In this document: positions 40,322-50,665 of the stretch, in pieces
Layout of the letters: each line of letters starts with the position of its first letter
Position numbering within the stretch: the first letter of the stretch is position 1
Source of the DNA: Microbacterium testaceum
GTDB taxonomy: Bacteria; Actinomycetota; Actinomycetes; Actinomycetales; Microbacteriaceae
NCBI RefSeq assembly: GCF_003075375.1
Contig: NZ_QDFT01000001.1
Span: forward strand, 124,006 to 188,005
DNA length: 64,000 bases
Direction: 5' to 3'
Made by a program: the position numbers and the translations under genes
Notes under the pieces: model-generated
What the model was told of the DNA's origin: nothing
The model's input: only the letters and a program-made list of their open reading frames with translations
Databases searched by the model: none

Positions 40322-41635
40322 TCAGCCGTCGAAGATGTCTCCGAGCAGCGAGCCGATGACCAGGCCGCCGAGCATGCCGCCGACCATGTTGCCCCCGCCC
40401 ATGCCGCCGCCGCGGCCGTATCCGCCGCCCCGACCGTAGCCGTTGCCGCCCCAGTCGTCGGGGCGGGACTGCTCGATGTCGCGCTGCGCGATCTGCAGAG
40501 CCTCGGATGCCAGCGACCCGGCGCGCCGTGCGGTGGCGAGCACCGTGTCGCGCTGGTCCTCGGCGACCGGGCCGAGGGGGAGGCCGGCGCGCAGGCGCTC
40601 GGCCTCGACGAAGCGCGTGCGCGCGTCGGCGCCGATCCAGCCGCGGTGGCCGGTGATCAGGCCGCGCGCCACGGCGAGCTGGCGGTCGGCGTCGTCGATC
40701 GCGTGCTCGACCTGCTCCTGCGAGGGCACGGGTCGCGCAGCGCGCTCGCGCGCGAGATCCAGGTCGGCGTTGGCCTGACGCAGCGACGACAGGGCCGCGA
40801 AGGGATCGCTGCGCGTGCCCGAGGCCGGCAGGGCGGTCAGCGCCTGCTGCAGGGTCGCCATCGCCTGCGTGACGGCGGGCGTCTGGGCGCCGCGGCGGGC
40901 CTCGACGAGATCGTTGCGCGAGTCGTCGACCACCGCGGCGAGCGTCGACTCCGCGCGCAGGGCCTCGATCTCGAAGGTGTCCACGGCATCCAGAAGGGAT
41001 TCGGCACGGCGCACGGCCTCGGTGGCCGCCTCGAGGGCGACCGACGCCTGCTCGCGCTGCCCGGCCTCGCGGCGCCGCTCCGACACCGCGGCGGTGTGCA
41101 CGGCGAAGTCGAGCAACTGCTCGATCTCGTCGGGGTTGCCGCCGATCTGCGCGAGCGCCGAGTCGCTGTAGCGGCGCGACAGGCGCTCGACGACCTCGCG
41201 CGCGTTGGGGATGCGCTCGGCGAGCCGTTCGCGGTCGGCCCGCACGCGCGCGAGCGTCTCGGGGGCGCGGCGCACCGCGTCGATCTTGGGTTGGAGCACC
41301 TGCGTCCGCTCCTCGAGCAGGTCCTCGGCCCAGTCCGAGAGCTGGATGATCCGCGCGTTGCGCGTGCGCAGCTCTTCTTTGGTGTCGGGGATCTCGTCGT
41401 GGTTCAGCTGGTGCAGCTGGAACGCCTCGGCGAGGTGCGTGCGAACCGAGTCGAGCGCGGCGGCGAGGTCCTCGGTGGCCTTGTCGCCGAGCTCGGCGCA
41501 GGCGAAGTCGAGCTCGTCCGAGGTGAGTCGCACGCGCTCGTCGGCGGCGACGATCGCCAACTCCGCCCGGCGTGCCAGATCGGCATCCGCCGCGTCCTGT
41601 TCTTCGCGCTTCCTCTTGCCCCAGAAACCGGCCAT
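40322..41635 (-). CDS. Unknown coiled-coil protein with glycine-rich hydrophobic tail
   Basis: 437 aa from ATG 41635 (MAGFWGKRKREEQDAADADL), with a leaderless -10 box upstream. Residues ~10-370 are almost entirely alpha-helical, Ala/Glu/Arg-rich, with heptad-like stretches, so an extended coiled coil is likely. From ~390 the protein becomes glycine-rich (GYGRGGGYGRGGGMGGGN) and ends in a short hydrophobic segment VGGMLGGLVIGSLLGDIFDG. It resembles the C-terminal part of actinobacterial TPM-domain proteins but has no TPM domain or signal peptide. Convergent with hpf, divergent from secA. Function unknown. Confidence 0.8.
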   Translation of the reverse strand: MAGFWGKRKREEQDAADADLARRAELAIVAADERVRLTSDELDFACAELGDKATEDLAAALDSVRTHLAEAFQLHQLNHDEIPDTKEELRTRNARIIQLSDWAEDLLEERTQVLQPKIDAVRRAPETLARVRADRERLAERIPNAREVVERLSRRYSDSALAQIGGNPDEIEQLLDFAVHTAAVSERRREAGQREQASVALEAATEAVRRAESLLDAVDTFEIEALRAESTLAAVVDDSRNDLVEARRGAQTPAVTQAMATLQQALTALPASGTRSDPFAALSSLRQANADLDLARERAARPVPSQEQVEHAIDDADRQLAVARGLITGHRGWIGADARTRFVEAERLRAGLPLGPVAEDQRDTVLATARRAGSLASEALQIAQRDIEQSRPDDWGGNGYGRGGGYGRGGGMGGGNMVGGMLGGLVIGSLLGDIFDG

Positions 41636-41641
41636 GGCTCG

Positions 41642-41647
41642 ATCCTA
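41642..41647 (-). promoter_or_regulatory. Leaderless -10 box (TAGGAT)
   Basis: TAGGAT on the minus strand ends six bases before ATG 41635; no Shine-Dalgarno. Confidence 0.6.
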
Positions 41648-41745
41648 GGCGGCGTGCTCGCGACGGTCGCCATGTGTTCGCTGCGGGCGCGCCCCGGCGC
41701 TTTCGGATTGCGGCCGCCTCGCAGGTCACGAACGGGTAACACGGA

Positions 41746-41751
41746 TAACAT
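41746..41751 (+). promoter_or_regulatory. Putative secA -10 box (TAACAT)
   Basis: TAACAT lies about 68 bases before the secA GTG; GGAG at 41809 serves as ribosome-binding site. -35 not obvious. Confidence 0.4.
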
Positions 41752-41819
41752 GAGCGGTGTATGCCTGTTCGCAGGCCGGCGTCCGTACGGGCGTCGCACC
41801 CGACAGATGGAGATTCTTC

Positions 41820-44609
<2,790 letters not shown>

Positions 44610-44621
44610 GAACCGCAGAGA

Positions 44622-44657
44622 ACGGATGCCGTGTCCCCGCCGGGGCACGGCATCCGT
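44622..44657 (+). terminator. secA terminator
   Basis: ACGGATGCCGTG and CACGGCATCCGT are perfect 12-bp complements, extended inside by CCCCG/CGGGG, beginning 12 bases after the secA stop. It embeds a GGATGCC/GGCATCC pair, the heptamer over-represented throughout the window. Confidence 0.88.
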
Positions 44658-44728
44658 CGTCTTCCGAAGCCGCGGTGGGCGGGACGGACCGGTCCACCGG
44701 GTGTCGATTGGCCGTTCCGGGCCGGGGA

Positions 44729-44734
44729 TATCCT
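44729..44734 (+). promoter_or_regulatory. Leaderless -10 box (TATCCT)
   Basis: TATCCT ends six bases before ATG 44741. Confidence 0.6.
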
Positions 44735-44740
44735 GAACCG

Positions 44741-45967
44741 ATGAGCCCGCTGCGCCCCCTCGATCAGTCGTCGAAGCTGAAGGACGTTCTCTACGAGATC
44801 CGCGGGGAGGCCCTCGTCGAGGCCGATCGGCTCGAGGCCGAGGGGCACGCGATCCTCAAGCTCAACACGGGCAACCCGGCGATCTTCGGCTTCGAGGCGC
44901 CGCACCAGATCGTGCGCGACATGATCGCGTCGGTGCCGAACGCCCACGGATACAGCGACAGCCGCGGCATCCTGTCGGCGCGCCGCGCCGTGGTGTCGCG
45001 CTACGAGCAGGAGCCCGGCTTCCCGCACCTCGACCCCGACCACGTCTTCCTCGGCAACGGCGTCTCCGAGCTGATCACCATGACGATGCAGGCGCTGCTC
45101 GACGAGGGCGACGAGGTGCTCATCCCCGCCCCGGACTACCCGCTGTGGACGGCGATGACGAGCCTGGGCGGCGGTACGCCCGTGCACTACGTGTGCGACG
45201 AGCAGCGCGAGTGGCAGCCCGACCTCGAGGACATCCGCTCGAAGATCACCCCGCGCACCAAGGCGATCGTCGTGATCAACCCCAACAACCCCACCGGCGC
45301 GGTCTACTCGCGAGAGGTGCTCGAGGGCATCGCCGCGATCGCGCGCGAGCACTCGCTGCTCGTCCTCGCCGACGAGATCTACGACCGCATCCTCTTCGAC
45401 GACGCCGTGCACATCCCGATGGCGACGGTCGCGCCCGATCTGCTCGTGTTGACCTTCAACGGACTGTCCAAGACGTACCGCGTCGCCGGCTACCGCTCGG
45501 GATGGCTGGCGATCACCGGCCCCAAGTCGCACGCGCAGGGCTTTCTGCACGGCATCAACCTGCTGGCATCCACCCGTCTGTGTCCCAACGTGCCCGCGCA
45601 GTTCGCCGTGCAGGCTGCCCTGTCGGGGGTGCAGTCGATCGACGCGCTCATCGCGCCCACGGGTCGTCTGCACGAGCAGAGGGATGCCGCCTGGGAGGGC
45701 CTTGAGGCCATCCCGGGGGTCTCGTGCGTCAAGCCGCGCGGGGCTCTGTACGCCTTTCCGCGGTTCGACCCCGAGGTGTACGAGATCCCGGATGACGCCA
45801 AGTTCGTCCGCGATTTCCTCGTCGCCGAGCACGTGCTGCTGGTGCAGGGCTCGGGCTTCAACTGGCCGGCGACCGACCACGTGCGCATCGTGACGCTGCC
45901 CGAGGCCCGCGTCATCAGCGACGCGATCGAGCGTCTCGGGAACTTCTTGGCGTCCTGGCGGGCGTAG
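44741..45967 (+). CDS. PLP-dependent aminotransferase, fold type I (AlaA-like)
   Basis: 408 aa. The N-terminus RPLDQSSKLKDVLYEIRG and GNPAIFGFEAPHQIVRDM match the AlaA/YfbQ group of glutamate-pyruvate aminotransferases. Substrate and cofactor motifs: INPNNPTGAVYS, LADEIYDRILFD (PLP-ring Asp) and the Schiff-base lysine in FNGLSKTYRVAGYRSGW. Probably interconverts pyruvate and alanine with glutamate; specificity is inferred. Leaderless start, independent of secA. Confidence 0.88.
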   Translation: MSPLRPLDQSSKLKDVLYEIRGEALVEADRLEAEGHAILKLNTGNPAIFGFEAPHQIVRDMIASVPNAHGYSDSRGILSARRAVVSRYEQEPGFPHLDPDHVFLGNGVSELITMTMQALLDEGDEVLIPAPDYPLWTAMTSLGGGTPVHYVCDEQREWQPDLEDIRSKITPRTKAIVVINPNNPTGAVYSREVLEGIAAIAREHSLLVLADEIYDRILFDDAVHIPMATVAPDLLVLTFNGLSKTYRVAGYRSGWLAITGPKSHAQGFLHGINLLASTRLCPNVPAQFAVQAALSGVQSIDALIAPTGRLHEQRDAAWEGLEAIPGVSCVKPRGALYAFPRFDPEVYEIPDDAKFVRDFLVAEHVLLVQGSGFNWPATDHVRIVTLPEARVISDAIERLGNFLASWRA

Positions 45968-46038
45968 CCGACGGGCGCGGGGCTACGGCACCGTCCGCGC
46001 TGTACGGAGGTCCGCACCCCGCGCCGCCCCGAGCTCGA

Positions 46039-46299
46039 TCAGCTTCGCTCGGATCGAACGTCCCGAGGCGCACCCTTGCGGCGGTAGGACCAGTCCGTGA
46101 CGATGGTCGAGAGGCTCCAGAGCAGCAAGGGCAGGACCGACAGTGGGCCGAGCCACGAGTTCGCCACTTCCTGGTCCCAGGAGGCGGCAGTCCCGGCCAC
46201 AAACCACGCGAGGGAAACCGCGAACGCTAGAGCGCGCCACGGCGAGAGCAGAACGCGAAGACGTGATTTTAGTGACGTGCGGTAGTCGTCATGACTCAT
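46039..46299 (-). CDS. Small hypothetical membrane protein
   Basis: 86 aa from ATG 46299 (MSHDDYRTSLKSRLRVLLSPW), with AAGGAG seven bases upstream. Two hydrophobic helices (LAFAVSLAWFVAGTAA and LGPLSVLPLLLWSLSTIV) and a basic tail with RRKGAPRDVRSERS. Local base composition is lower in G+C than the neighbours (for example ATTTTAGTGACG inside it) and codon use is less biased, hinting at recent acquisition. No family recognised. Confidence 0.6.
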   Translation of the reverse strand: MSHDDYRTSLKSRLRVLLSPWRALAFAVSLAWFVAGTAASWDQEVANSWLGPLSVLPLLLWSLSTIVTDWSYRRKGAPRDVRSERS

Positions 46300-46797
46300 G
46301 CTGACTCCTTTGTCTTCATTCGCGACCGATTGACCGCGCGCAGCATGCTCATCCCGCGTGCGTGCCGACCATTTGGGGGACATCGACGTCGCAGGGGGCT
46401 GGTGAACAAGGCTGTGCATGTTGCTGACCGCGACGGGGCCGGCGGCCTCAGACGCTTCTCCATAGGGCTGACGACGCTCTGGCTGCCAGCCGACGTGCAA
46501 GAGATGGGCTCAAGGGCGGGCGCCAGAAAAATCGGATTTCACGAGCGACTTCACCCTCGAACGGGGTTGTAGACCGCTGTCCGAGGTGAATCGTCTTGGG
46601 TTCCTGGGTTCCTGACTGCCGCGAGTAGCGACATGGATCGGCGTCTGCCGACGCGAGCACCGCTCGTCGGGAGCCGCCGCCGTCGTCGACTGTCGGGATC
46701 GAGGCTACGGGGTGCGGCGGAGCAAGAGGGGCGACGCCCCGCAGCCCGGCCCGATCGCCTCACGGTTCTGTCGTGAGGAAACCGGGCCGGGAGCGCG
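46300..46797. other. Gene-poor 498-base stretch
   Basis: No reading frame here has actinobacterial codon bias, a ribosome-binding site or recognisable similarity, and no tRNA fold is apparent. G+C is lower than in the flanks, with short direct repeats such as GGTTCCTGGGTTCCTG near 46600. It looks like eroded accessory DNA. Confidence 0.55.
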
Positions 46798-47247
46798 TCA
46801 CAGGACTCCGAGCGAGGTCACGCGCCAGCGACCGTCCAGCCCCTCGAGACGAAGGGCCACCGCGCGGGTGCGGACGCGGGTGGTGACGATGACCGCCGCC
46901 TCCACCACGTGGTCGGCCGGTGAGGACACGTGCACGTTGCGGACCGCGTGCGTGGTGCGCAGAGCGGGGAGGCCGCGGGCGCTCCGCGCGCGGGCGGTCA
47001 GGTTGGCCCGGGCGACGACCGCGGAGTACACGTCACCGGACAGCCAGCGCGCGAGCTGATCCACCTCGCGGACCCCGGCGAGGACCTCGAGCACTCCATG
47101 GACGACCTGCACGGCGAAGGCGTCGGGCGGGGGCAGATCCGCGACCGCGGTCTTCTGTCTGCCGAAGTCGTCGGCGGATGCCGTGGCAGCGGGCGCGGTG
47201 GCGACGCGCTCGCGCGTCGGCGGGGTGCGGGTGCTGGAGTCGGACAT
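46798..47247 (-). CDS. Rv3235-family protein (DUF6459-like)
   Basis: 149 aa from ATG 47247 (MSDSSTRTPPTRERVATAPA), with GGAAGGGAA upstream. A disordered head (~1-45) precedes a compact alpha+beta domain: VVHGVLEVLAGVREVDQLARWLSGDVYSAV and LEGLDGRWRVTSLGVL are the family's conserved blocks. Function unknown; the family is restricted to actinobacteria and lies near secA and pdtaS in many of them, including M. tuberculosis. Cytoplasmic by sequence. Confidence 0.78.
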   Translation of the reverse strand: MSDSSTRTPPTRERVATAPAATASADDFGRQKTAVADLPPPDAFAVQVVHGVLEVLAGVREVDQLARWLSGDVYSAVVARANLTARARSARGLPALRTTHAVRNVHVSSPADHVVEAAVIVTTRVRTRAVALRLEGLDGRWRVTSLGVL

Positions 47248-47609
47248 GGTTCCCTTCCGTCGGTGAGGTGAGGCACGCGAGCGGGGGTGACGCCGACAGT
47301 AGGGCGGATCGCGCACACATGTGTATGTGTCCGCCGTGAGGGGGGCGGGTTTCGGCGTGGTGGGCGCGGCGAAACCGGGCGGGCGCTCAGCCATGGTGGG
47401 CATGCGTGTCACCGTGTCCACCGTTCGGGGGGAACGGCCGCTTCGCCCGGCCTGGTGCCGTCACCCGGGCGCGGTCCACGGCCCCTCGAGTCAGATCACC
47501 CGCGCTGTCACCGGGTTCGGCTGGCGTGGGCGGGGGCTTTCGCGCGTCTGATCACCCTGCGGCCCCTCCGGGCAGGGTCGCGAACGGGGGCGCCGTCTAG
47601 GCTGGGGGC
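47248..47609. promoter_or_regulatory. Divergent regulatory region between Rv3235-family gene and pdtaS
   Basis: No gene fits here. On the minus strand TACTGT (47301-47296) is a plausible -10 box for the Rv3235-family gene. A dyad ACACAT-GTGT-ATGTGT (47315-47330), flanked by GGCGGA and CCGCC, is centred about 25 bases upstream of it. On the plus strand TAGGCT (47598-47603) ends six bases before the pdtaS GTG. Confidence 0.5.
47598..47603 (+). promoter_or_regulatory. Leaderless -10 box of pdtaS (TAGGCT)
   Basis: TAGGCT ends six bases before GTG 47610, fixing this start and implying a leaderless message. Confidence 0.65.
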
Positions 47610-49106
47610 GTGTCGACACTCAGTGAACTCGTCTACGCCCAAGGTCGCTCGAGCGAGGCCGACGTCGAGTGGCTGCACCGCCTCGCCGGCGACGGGCAGC
47701 TGCTGGCCGACCTGGCGTTCGCCGACATCGTCATCTGGGTGCCCACCCCCGACGATTCGTTCGTGGCGGTCGCGCACACCCGGCCCGGGGGAGCGGCGAC
47801 GCTCTTCTACCGCGACATCGTGGGCGACCGGGTGCGTCCGCAGTGGCGCACGCAGGTGCGCGAGGCCTTCCAGAGCGGGCGCATCGTCGACTCGGCATCC
47901 CCCGACTGGTTCGAAGAGACCCCCACGCGCGTGCGCGCGGTGCCGATCGTGCGCGAGCTGTCACGCGAGGGCCACGCGGTCACGACGGTCGGCGTGCTCA
48001 CCCGTCACACCAACCTCGGCGAGACGCGCACGCCGTCGCGTCAGCAGATCACGTTCAACGACTGCGCCGACGACCTCTTCGGCATGATCTCGTCGGCGGA
48101 GTTCCCCGACCTGTCGGCGCCCACCGCTCCGCGACGCGGCGCCCCCCGTGCCTCCGACGGCCTCATCCGGCTCGACGTCGACGGGATCACGACCTTCGCG
48201 AGCCCCAATGCGCTCTCGGCTTTCAACCGCATGGGCTTCGACGACGAGCTCGAGGGCGAGTCGCTCGCCGAGGTGACCGCCCGCATCCTCCCGGCGAAAC
48301 GCCAGGATGTCGACGAGTCCCTGCCGGTCGTGGTCAGCGGTCGTGCGCCGTGGCGCGCCGACATGGAGGCGCGCGGCGTCCAGGTGTCGCTGCGCACCAT
48401 CCCGCTGCGCAACCGCGGGACGCGCATCGGTGCGATCGTGCTCAGCCGCGACGTGACCGAGATCCGCCACCAGGAGCAGGAGCTCATCACCAAGGATGCG
48501 ACCATCCGTGAGATCCACCACCGCGTCAAGAACAATCTGCAGACGGTGGCGTCGTTGCTGCGCATCCAGGCACGTCGCACGCACTCCGACGAGGCGCGGG
48601 ACGCCCTGACGCAGGCGATGCGCCGCGTGTCGGCGATCGCCGTCGTGCACGACACCCTCTCCGAGGGACTGGCGCAGAACGTCGACTTCGACGACGTCTT
48701 CGCCCGCGTGCTCAAGCTCGTGGCCGAGGTCGCCGCAGCTCCCAACACCCGCGCGCGCACGCGCACGACCGGGCAGTTCGGCACCCTGCCGAGCCAGTTC
48801 GCGACACCGCTCGCCCTCGCGCTGACCGAGCTCGTCACCAACGCGGTCGAGCACGGCCTCGCCGGGCAGGAGGGCGACGTCGAGATTGCCGCGGAGCGCT
48901 CGGGCGAGATGCTCGAGGTCAGCGTGCGCGACACCGGCGTGGGGCTTCCCGAGGGACAGGTCGGACGGGGCCTGGGCACGCAGATCGTGCGCACCCTCAT
49001 CCAGGGCGAGCTGGGCGGCACCATCGATTGGCACACGCTCATGGGCAGCGGTACCGAGGTCACGATCGAGATCCCCCTGCGCTACATCGGCGGCTCCGCG
49101 TCCTGA
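47610..49106 (+). CDS. pdtaS: Sensor histidine kinase PdtaS-like (GAF-PAS-HisKA_2)
   Basis: 498 aa from GTG 47610. A GAF-like N-terminal sensor (~1-150), a PAS domain (~175-290, LDVDGITTFASPNALSAFNRMG) and an HWE/HisKA_2 kinase core: EIHHRVKNNLQTVASLL places candidate phosphoacceptor His303, and the ATPase domain contains ELVTNAVEHGL and DTGVGLPEG. No membrane segments, so a soluble sensor. In mycobacteria PdtaS phosphorylates the RNA-binding antiterminator PdtaR and responds to copper/NO. Convergence with whiB1 copies the Rv3219-Rv3220c arrangement. Confidence 0.92.
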   Translation: MSTLSELVYAQGRSSEADVEWLHRLAGDGQLLADLAFADIVIWVPTPDDSFVAVAHTRPGGAATLFYRDIVGDRVRPQWRTQVREAFQSGRIVDSASPDWFEETPTRVRAVPIVRELSREGHAVTTVGVLTRHTNLGETRTPSRQQITFNDCADDLFGMISSAEFPDLSAPTAPRRGAPRASDGLIRLDVDGITTFASPNALSAFNRMGFDDELEGESLAEVTARILPAKRQDVDESLPVVVSGRAPWRADMEARGVQVSLRTIPLRNRGTRIGAIVLSRDVTEIRHQEQELITKDATIREIHHRVKNNLQTVASLLRIQARRTHSDEARDALTQAMRRVSAIAVVHDTLSEGLAQNVDFDDVFARVLKLVAEVAAAPNTRARTRTTGQFGTLPSQFATPLALALTELVTNAVEHGLAGQEGDVEIAAERSGEMLEVSVRDTGVGLPEGQVGRGLGTQIVRTLIQGELGGTIDWHTLMGSGTEVTIEIPLRYIGGSAS

Positions 49107-49119
49107 GGCGCCGAGCCCG

Positions 49120-49149
49120 GTGGCATCCGTCTGATTCCACGGATGCCAC
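49120..49149 (+). terminator. pdtaS terminator
   Basis: GTGGCATCCGT (49120-49130) and ACGGATGCCAC (49139-49149) are perfect 11-bp complements with an 8-base loop, 13 bases after the pdtaS stop; again made from the GGATGCC motif. Confidence 0.8.
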
Positions 49150-49246
49150 GGCCCGACGTCCGCGTCTCGATGACGTGCCGCGCAGCGGCGCCGGCGTCTC
49201 GTCCCGCCGGTCGCGACGGCTTGGCTCGTGATCGACGCCCGACAAC

Positions 49247-49282
49247 GCGAAGACGCCCGCCCCGAGGGGCGGGCGCCTTCGC
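49247..49282. terminator. Second hairpin, near the whiB1 end
   Basis: GCGAAG-A-CGCCCGCCCC pairs with GGGGCGGGCG-C-CTTCGC with one mismatch and a 2-base centre, 11 bases from the whiB1 stop. Suited to stop transcription in both directions. Confidence 0.8.
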
Positions 49283-49293
49283 GGAATCCGGCG

Positions 49294-49542
49294 TCAGGAC
49301 GCGCGGCGGGCGCGGGCGGCGCGGCGCTTGAGCGCGCGACGCTCGTCTTCGCTCAGGCCACCCCAGACACCCGAGTCCTGGCCGGACTCGAGGGCGTACT
49401 GCAGGCAGACCTCGGTGACGGTGCAGCGTGCGCAGACCGACTTGGCCTTCTCGATCTGGTCGACCGCGGGGCCGGTGTTGCCGACGGGGAAGAACAGTTC
49501 GGGGTCGACGGTCAGGCAGGCTGCTTTGTCGCGCCAATCCAT
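49294..49542 (-). CDS. whiB1: WhiB-family iron-sulfur regulator WhiB1
   Basis: 82 aa from ATG 49542, with AAGGAG nine bases upstream. Starts MDWRDKAACLTVDPELFFP as WhiB1 does. Cluster cysteines are Cys9, Cys37, Cys40 and Cys46, the turn is GVWGG (58-62), and the basic C-terminus RALKRRAARARRAS binds DNA. WhiB1 is an essential NO-sensitive protein that binds region 4 of the principal sigma factor. A longer frame upstream is not used. Next to pdtaS as in M. tuberculosis. Confidence 0.95.
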   Translation of the reverse strand: MDWRDKAACLTVDPELFFPVGNTGPAVDQIEKAKSVCARCTVTEVCLQYALESGQDSGVWGGLSEDERRALKRRAARARRAS

Positions 49543-49613
49543 AGGGGTGCTCCTTGTAACAGAATTTTCGACGATTCGGCACCGGGATTCGGGTCCGGTA
49601 CCCTGGTGGGAAC

Positions 49614-49678
49614 GCGAGCGATCGCTCGCCCCACTTCGCTGTGGGAGCACACGGCTTGTTCCATGCTCCCATAGCGAT
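49614..49678. promoter_or_regulatory. Cluster of dyads upstream of whiB1
   Basis: A perfect 16-bp palindrome GCGAGCGATCGCTCGC (49614-49629) is followed by TGGGAGCA (49642-49649) / TGCTCCCA (49664-49671), and ATCGCT (49621-49626) can pair with AGCGAT (49673-49678). The 211-base divergent region serves whiB1 (minus) and the membrane protein (plus), so these are candidate operators. Confidence 0.55.
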
Positions 49679-49753
49679 TCCGCCTGATCAAGAGGTAACC
49701 GGTAGGTTTCCGGAACGTAACGGCGCAGCCGCGCTCGCCGGGGAGGCTTTCCG

Positions 49754-50134
49754 ATGCCCATTCGTCTGGCGGCCGCCGCTCTTCTGGGACTCGAGGCTCT
49801 CGGCATCCTGGCCCTCGCGGGCTGGCAGACCGTCGCGCTCATCGGCGGCGACACCGACTCGGTCGTCAGCTCGATCGCCCTCATCGTGCTCACCGTGATC
49901 GGTGCGGCCATCGTCGGCGCTTTCGCGGTCGCGACCGCGCGCGACGTGTCGGCGGGACGATCGGGCGGCATCGTGACCCAGCTGCTCATCCTGTCGGTCG
50001 CGATCGGCGCCGTCACGGGGGAGTGGGCCTCGCCGGGGATCGCGGTCCTCATCGCCGTCCCCGCCGTCATCGGACTCGTGCTGCTCGTGCTCGCCGTACG
50101 CGCGGGTGCCCCACGCCGTCGCGACGAGGACTGA
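49754..50134 (+). CDS. Small four-helix membrane protein
   Basis: 126 aa from ATG 49754, after GGGGAGG. Four predicted membrane helices (about 5-30, 37-62, 72-92, 97-117) with very short loops and a basic tail APRRRDED. A conserved hypothetical in actinobacteria near whiB1 or the rsgA-aroA genes; no functional motif. A TAGGTT box at 49703-49708 could be its -10. Confidence 0.75.
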   Translation: MPIRLAAAALLGLEALGILALAGWQTVALIGGDTDSVVSSIALIVLTVIGAAIVGAFAVATARDVSAGRSGGIVTQLLILSVAIGAVTGEWASPGIAVLIAVPAVIGLVLLVLAVRAGAPRRRDED

Positions 50135-50143
50135 CACGACGAA

Positions 50144-50177
50144 AGACCCCGCCGGCCGCTGTCGCGGGGCGGGGTCT
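50144..50177. terminator. Bidirectional terminator between convergent genes
   Basis: AGACCCCGCC (50144-50153) and GGCGGGGTCT (50168-50177) are perfect 10-bp complements with a 14-base loop. Confidence 0.85.
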
Positions 50178-50191
50178 GTCGCTGCGGCGGG

Positions 50192-50665
50192 TCAGGCGGC
50201 CGCGAGGCCGAGCGTCTTGCGCAGGCGCGCGACGTGGCCGGTGGCCTTGACGTTGTAGAGCGCCTCGACGATCGCGCCCTCTTCGTCGACGACGAAGGTC
50301 GAGCGCAGGACGCCCGTGATCGTCTTGCCGTAGTTCTGCTTCTCGCCCCAGGCGCCGTATGCCTCGTGCACGGCGTGGTCGGGGTCGCTCAGCAGCGGGA
50401 ACGTCAGGCCGTCGCTGTCGCGGAAGGCGCGCAGCTTCTCGGGGGTGTCGCGCGAGATGCCGAGAACCGTGTAGCCGGCGCCCTGCAGCGACGCGAGGCT
50501 GTCGCGGAAGTCGCAGGCCTGCGTCGTGCACCCGGGCGTCTGGGCAGCGGGGTAGAAGTACAGGATCACGCGTCGACCCCGGAAGTCGCTCAGCGAGACG
50601 GGGTGCTCGTCCTGATCCATCAGGGTGAAGTCGGGCGCGGCGGAGCCGGGTTCGAGGTTCGTCAC
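50192..50665 (-). CDS. bcp: Thioredoxin-dependent peroxiredoxin, Bcp/PrxQ type
   Basis: 157 aa from GTG 50665. Peroxidatic Cys46 and resolving Cys51 lie in AAQTPGCTTQACDFRD, the C-x4-C spacing of atypical 2-Cys PrxQ. The family start GSAAPDFTLMDQD and the end KATGHVARLRKTLGL are as expected. It reduces peroxides with thioredoxin. Its GTG overlaps the rsgA stop, but a leaderless -10 inside rsgA suggests it is also transcribed independently. Confidence 0.95.
   Translation of the reverse strand: MTNLEPGSAAPDFTLMDQDEHPVSLSDFRGRRVILYFYPAAQTPGCTTQACDFRDSLASLQGAGYTVLGISRDTPEKLRAFRDSDGLTFPLLSDPDHAVHEAYGAWGEKQNYGKTITGVLRSTFVVDEEGAIVEALYNVKATGHVARLRKTLGLAAA

Noticed and set aside
41757-41819. 21-residue N-terminal extension of SecA
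   Set aside because: The extension would start only about six bases after the proposed -10 box, lacks family similarity, and GTG 41820 has a GGAG ribosome-binding site and the conserved N-terminus.
46300-46797. Remnant prophage or integrative element with tRNA attachment site
   Set aside because: No integrase, recombinase, tRNA or direct-repeat boundary can be seen; only lower G+C and absence of genes.
49294-50070. 259-codon extended frame containing whiB1
   Set aside because: The upstream part covers the divergent membrane-protein gene on the other strand; WhiB1 proteins start MDW as at 49542, next to a clear ribosome-binding site.
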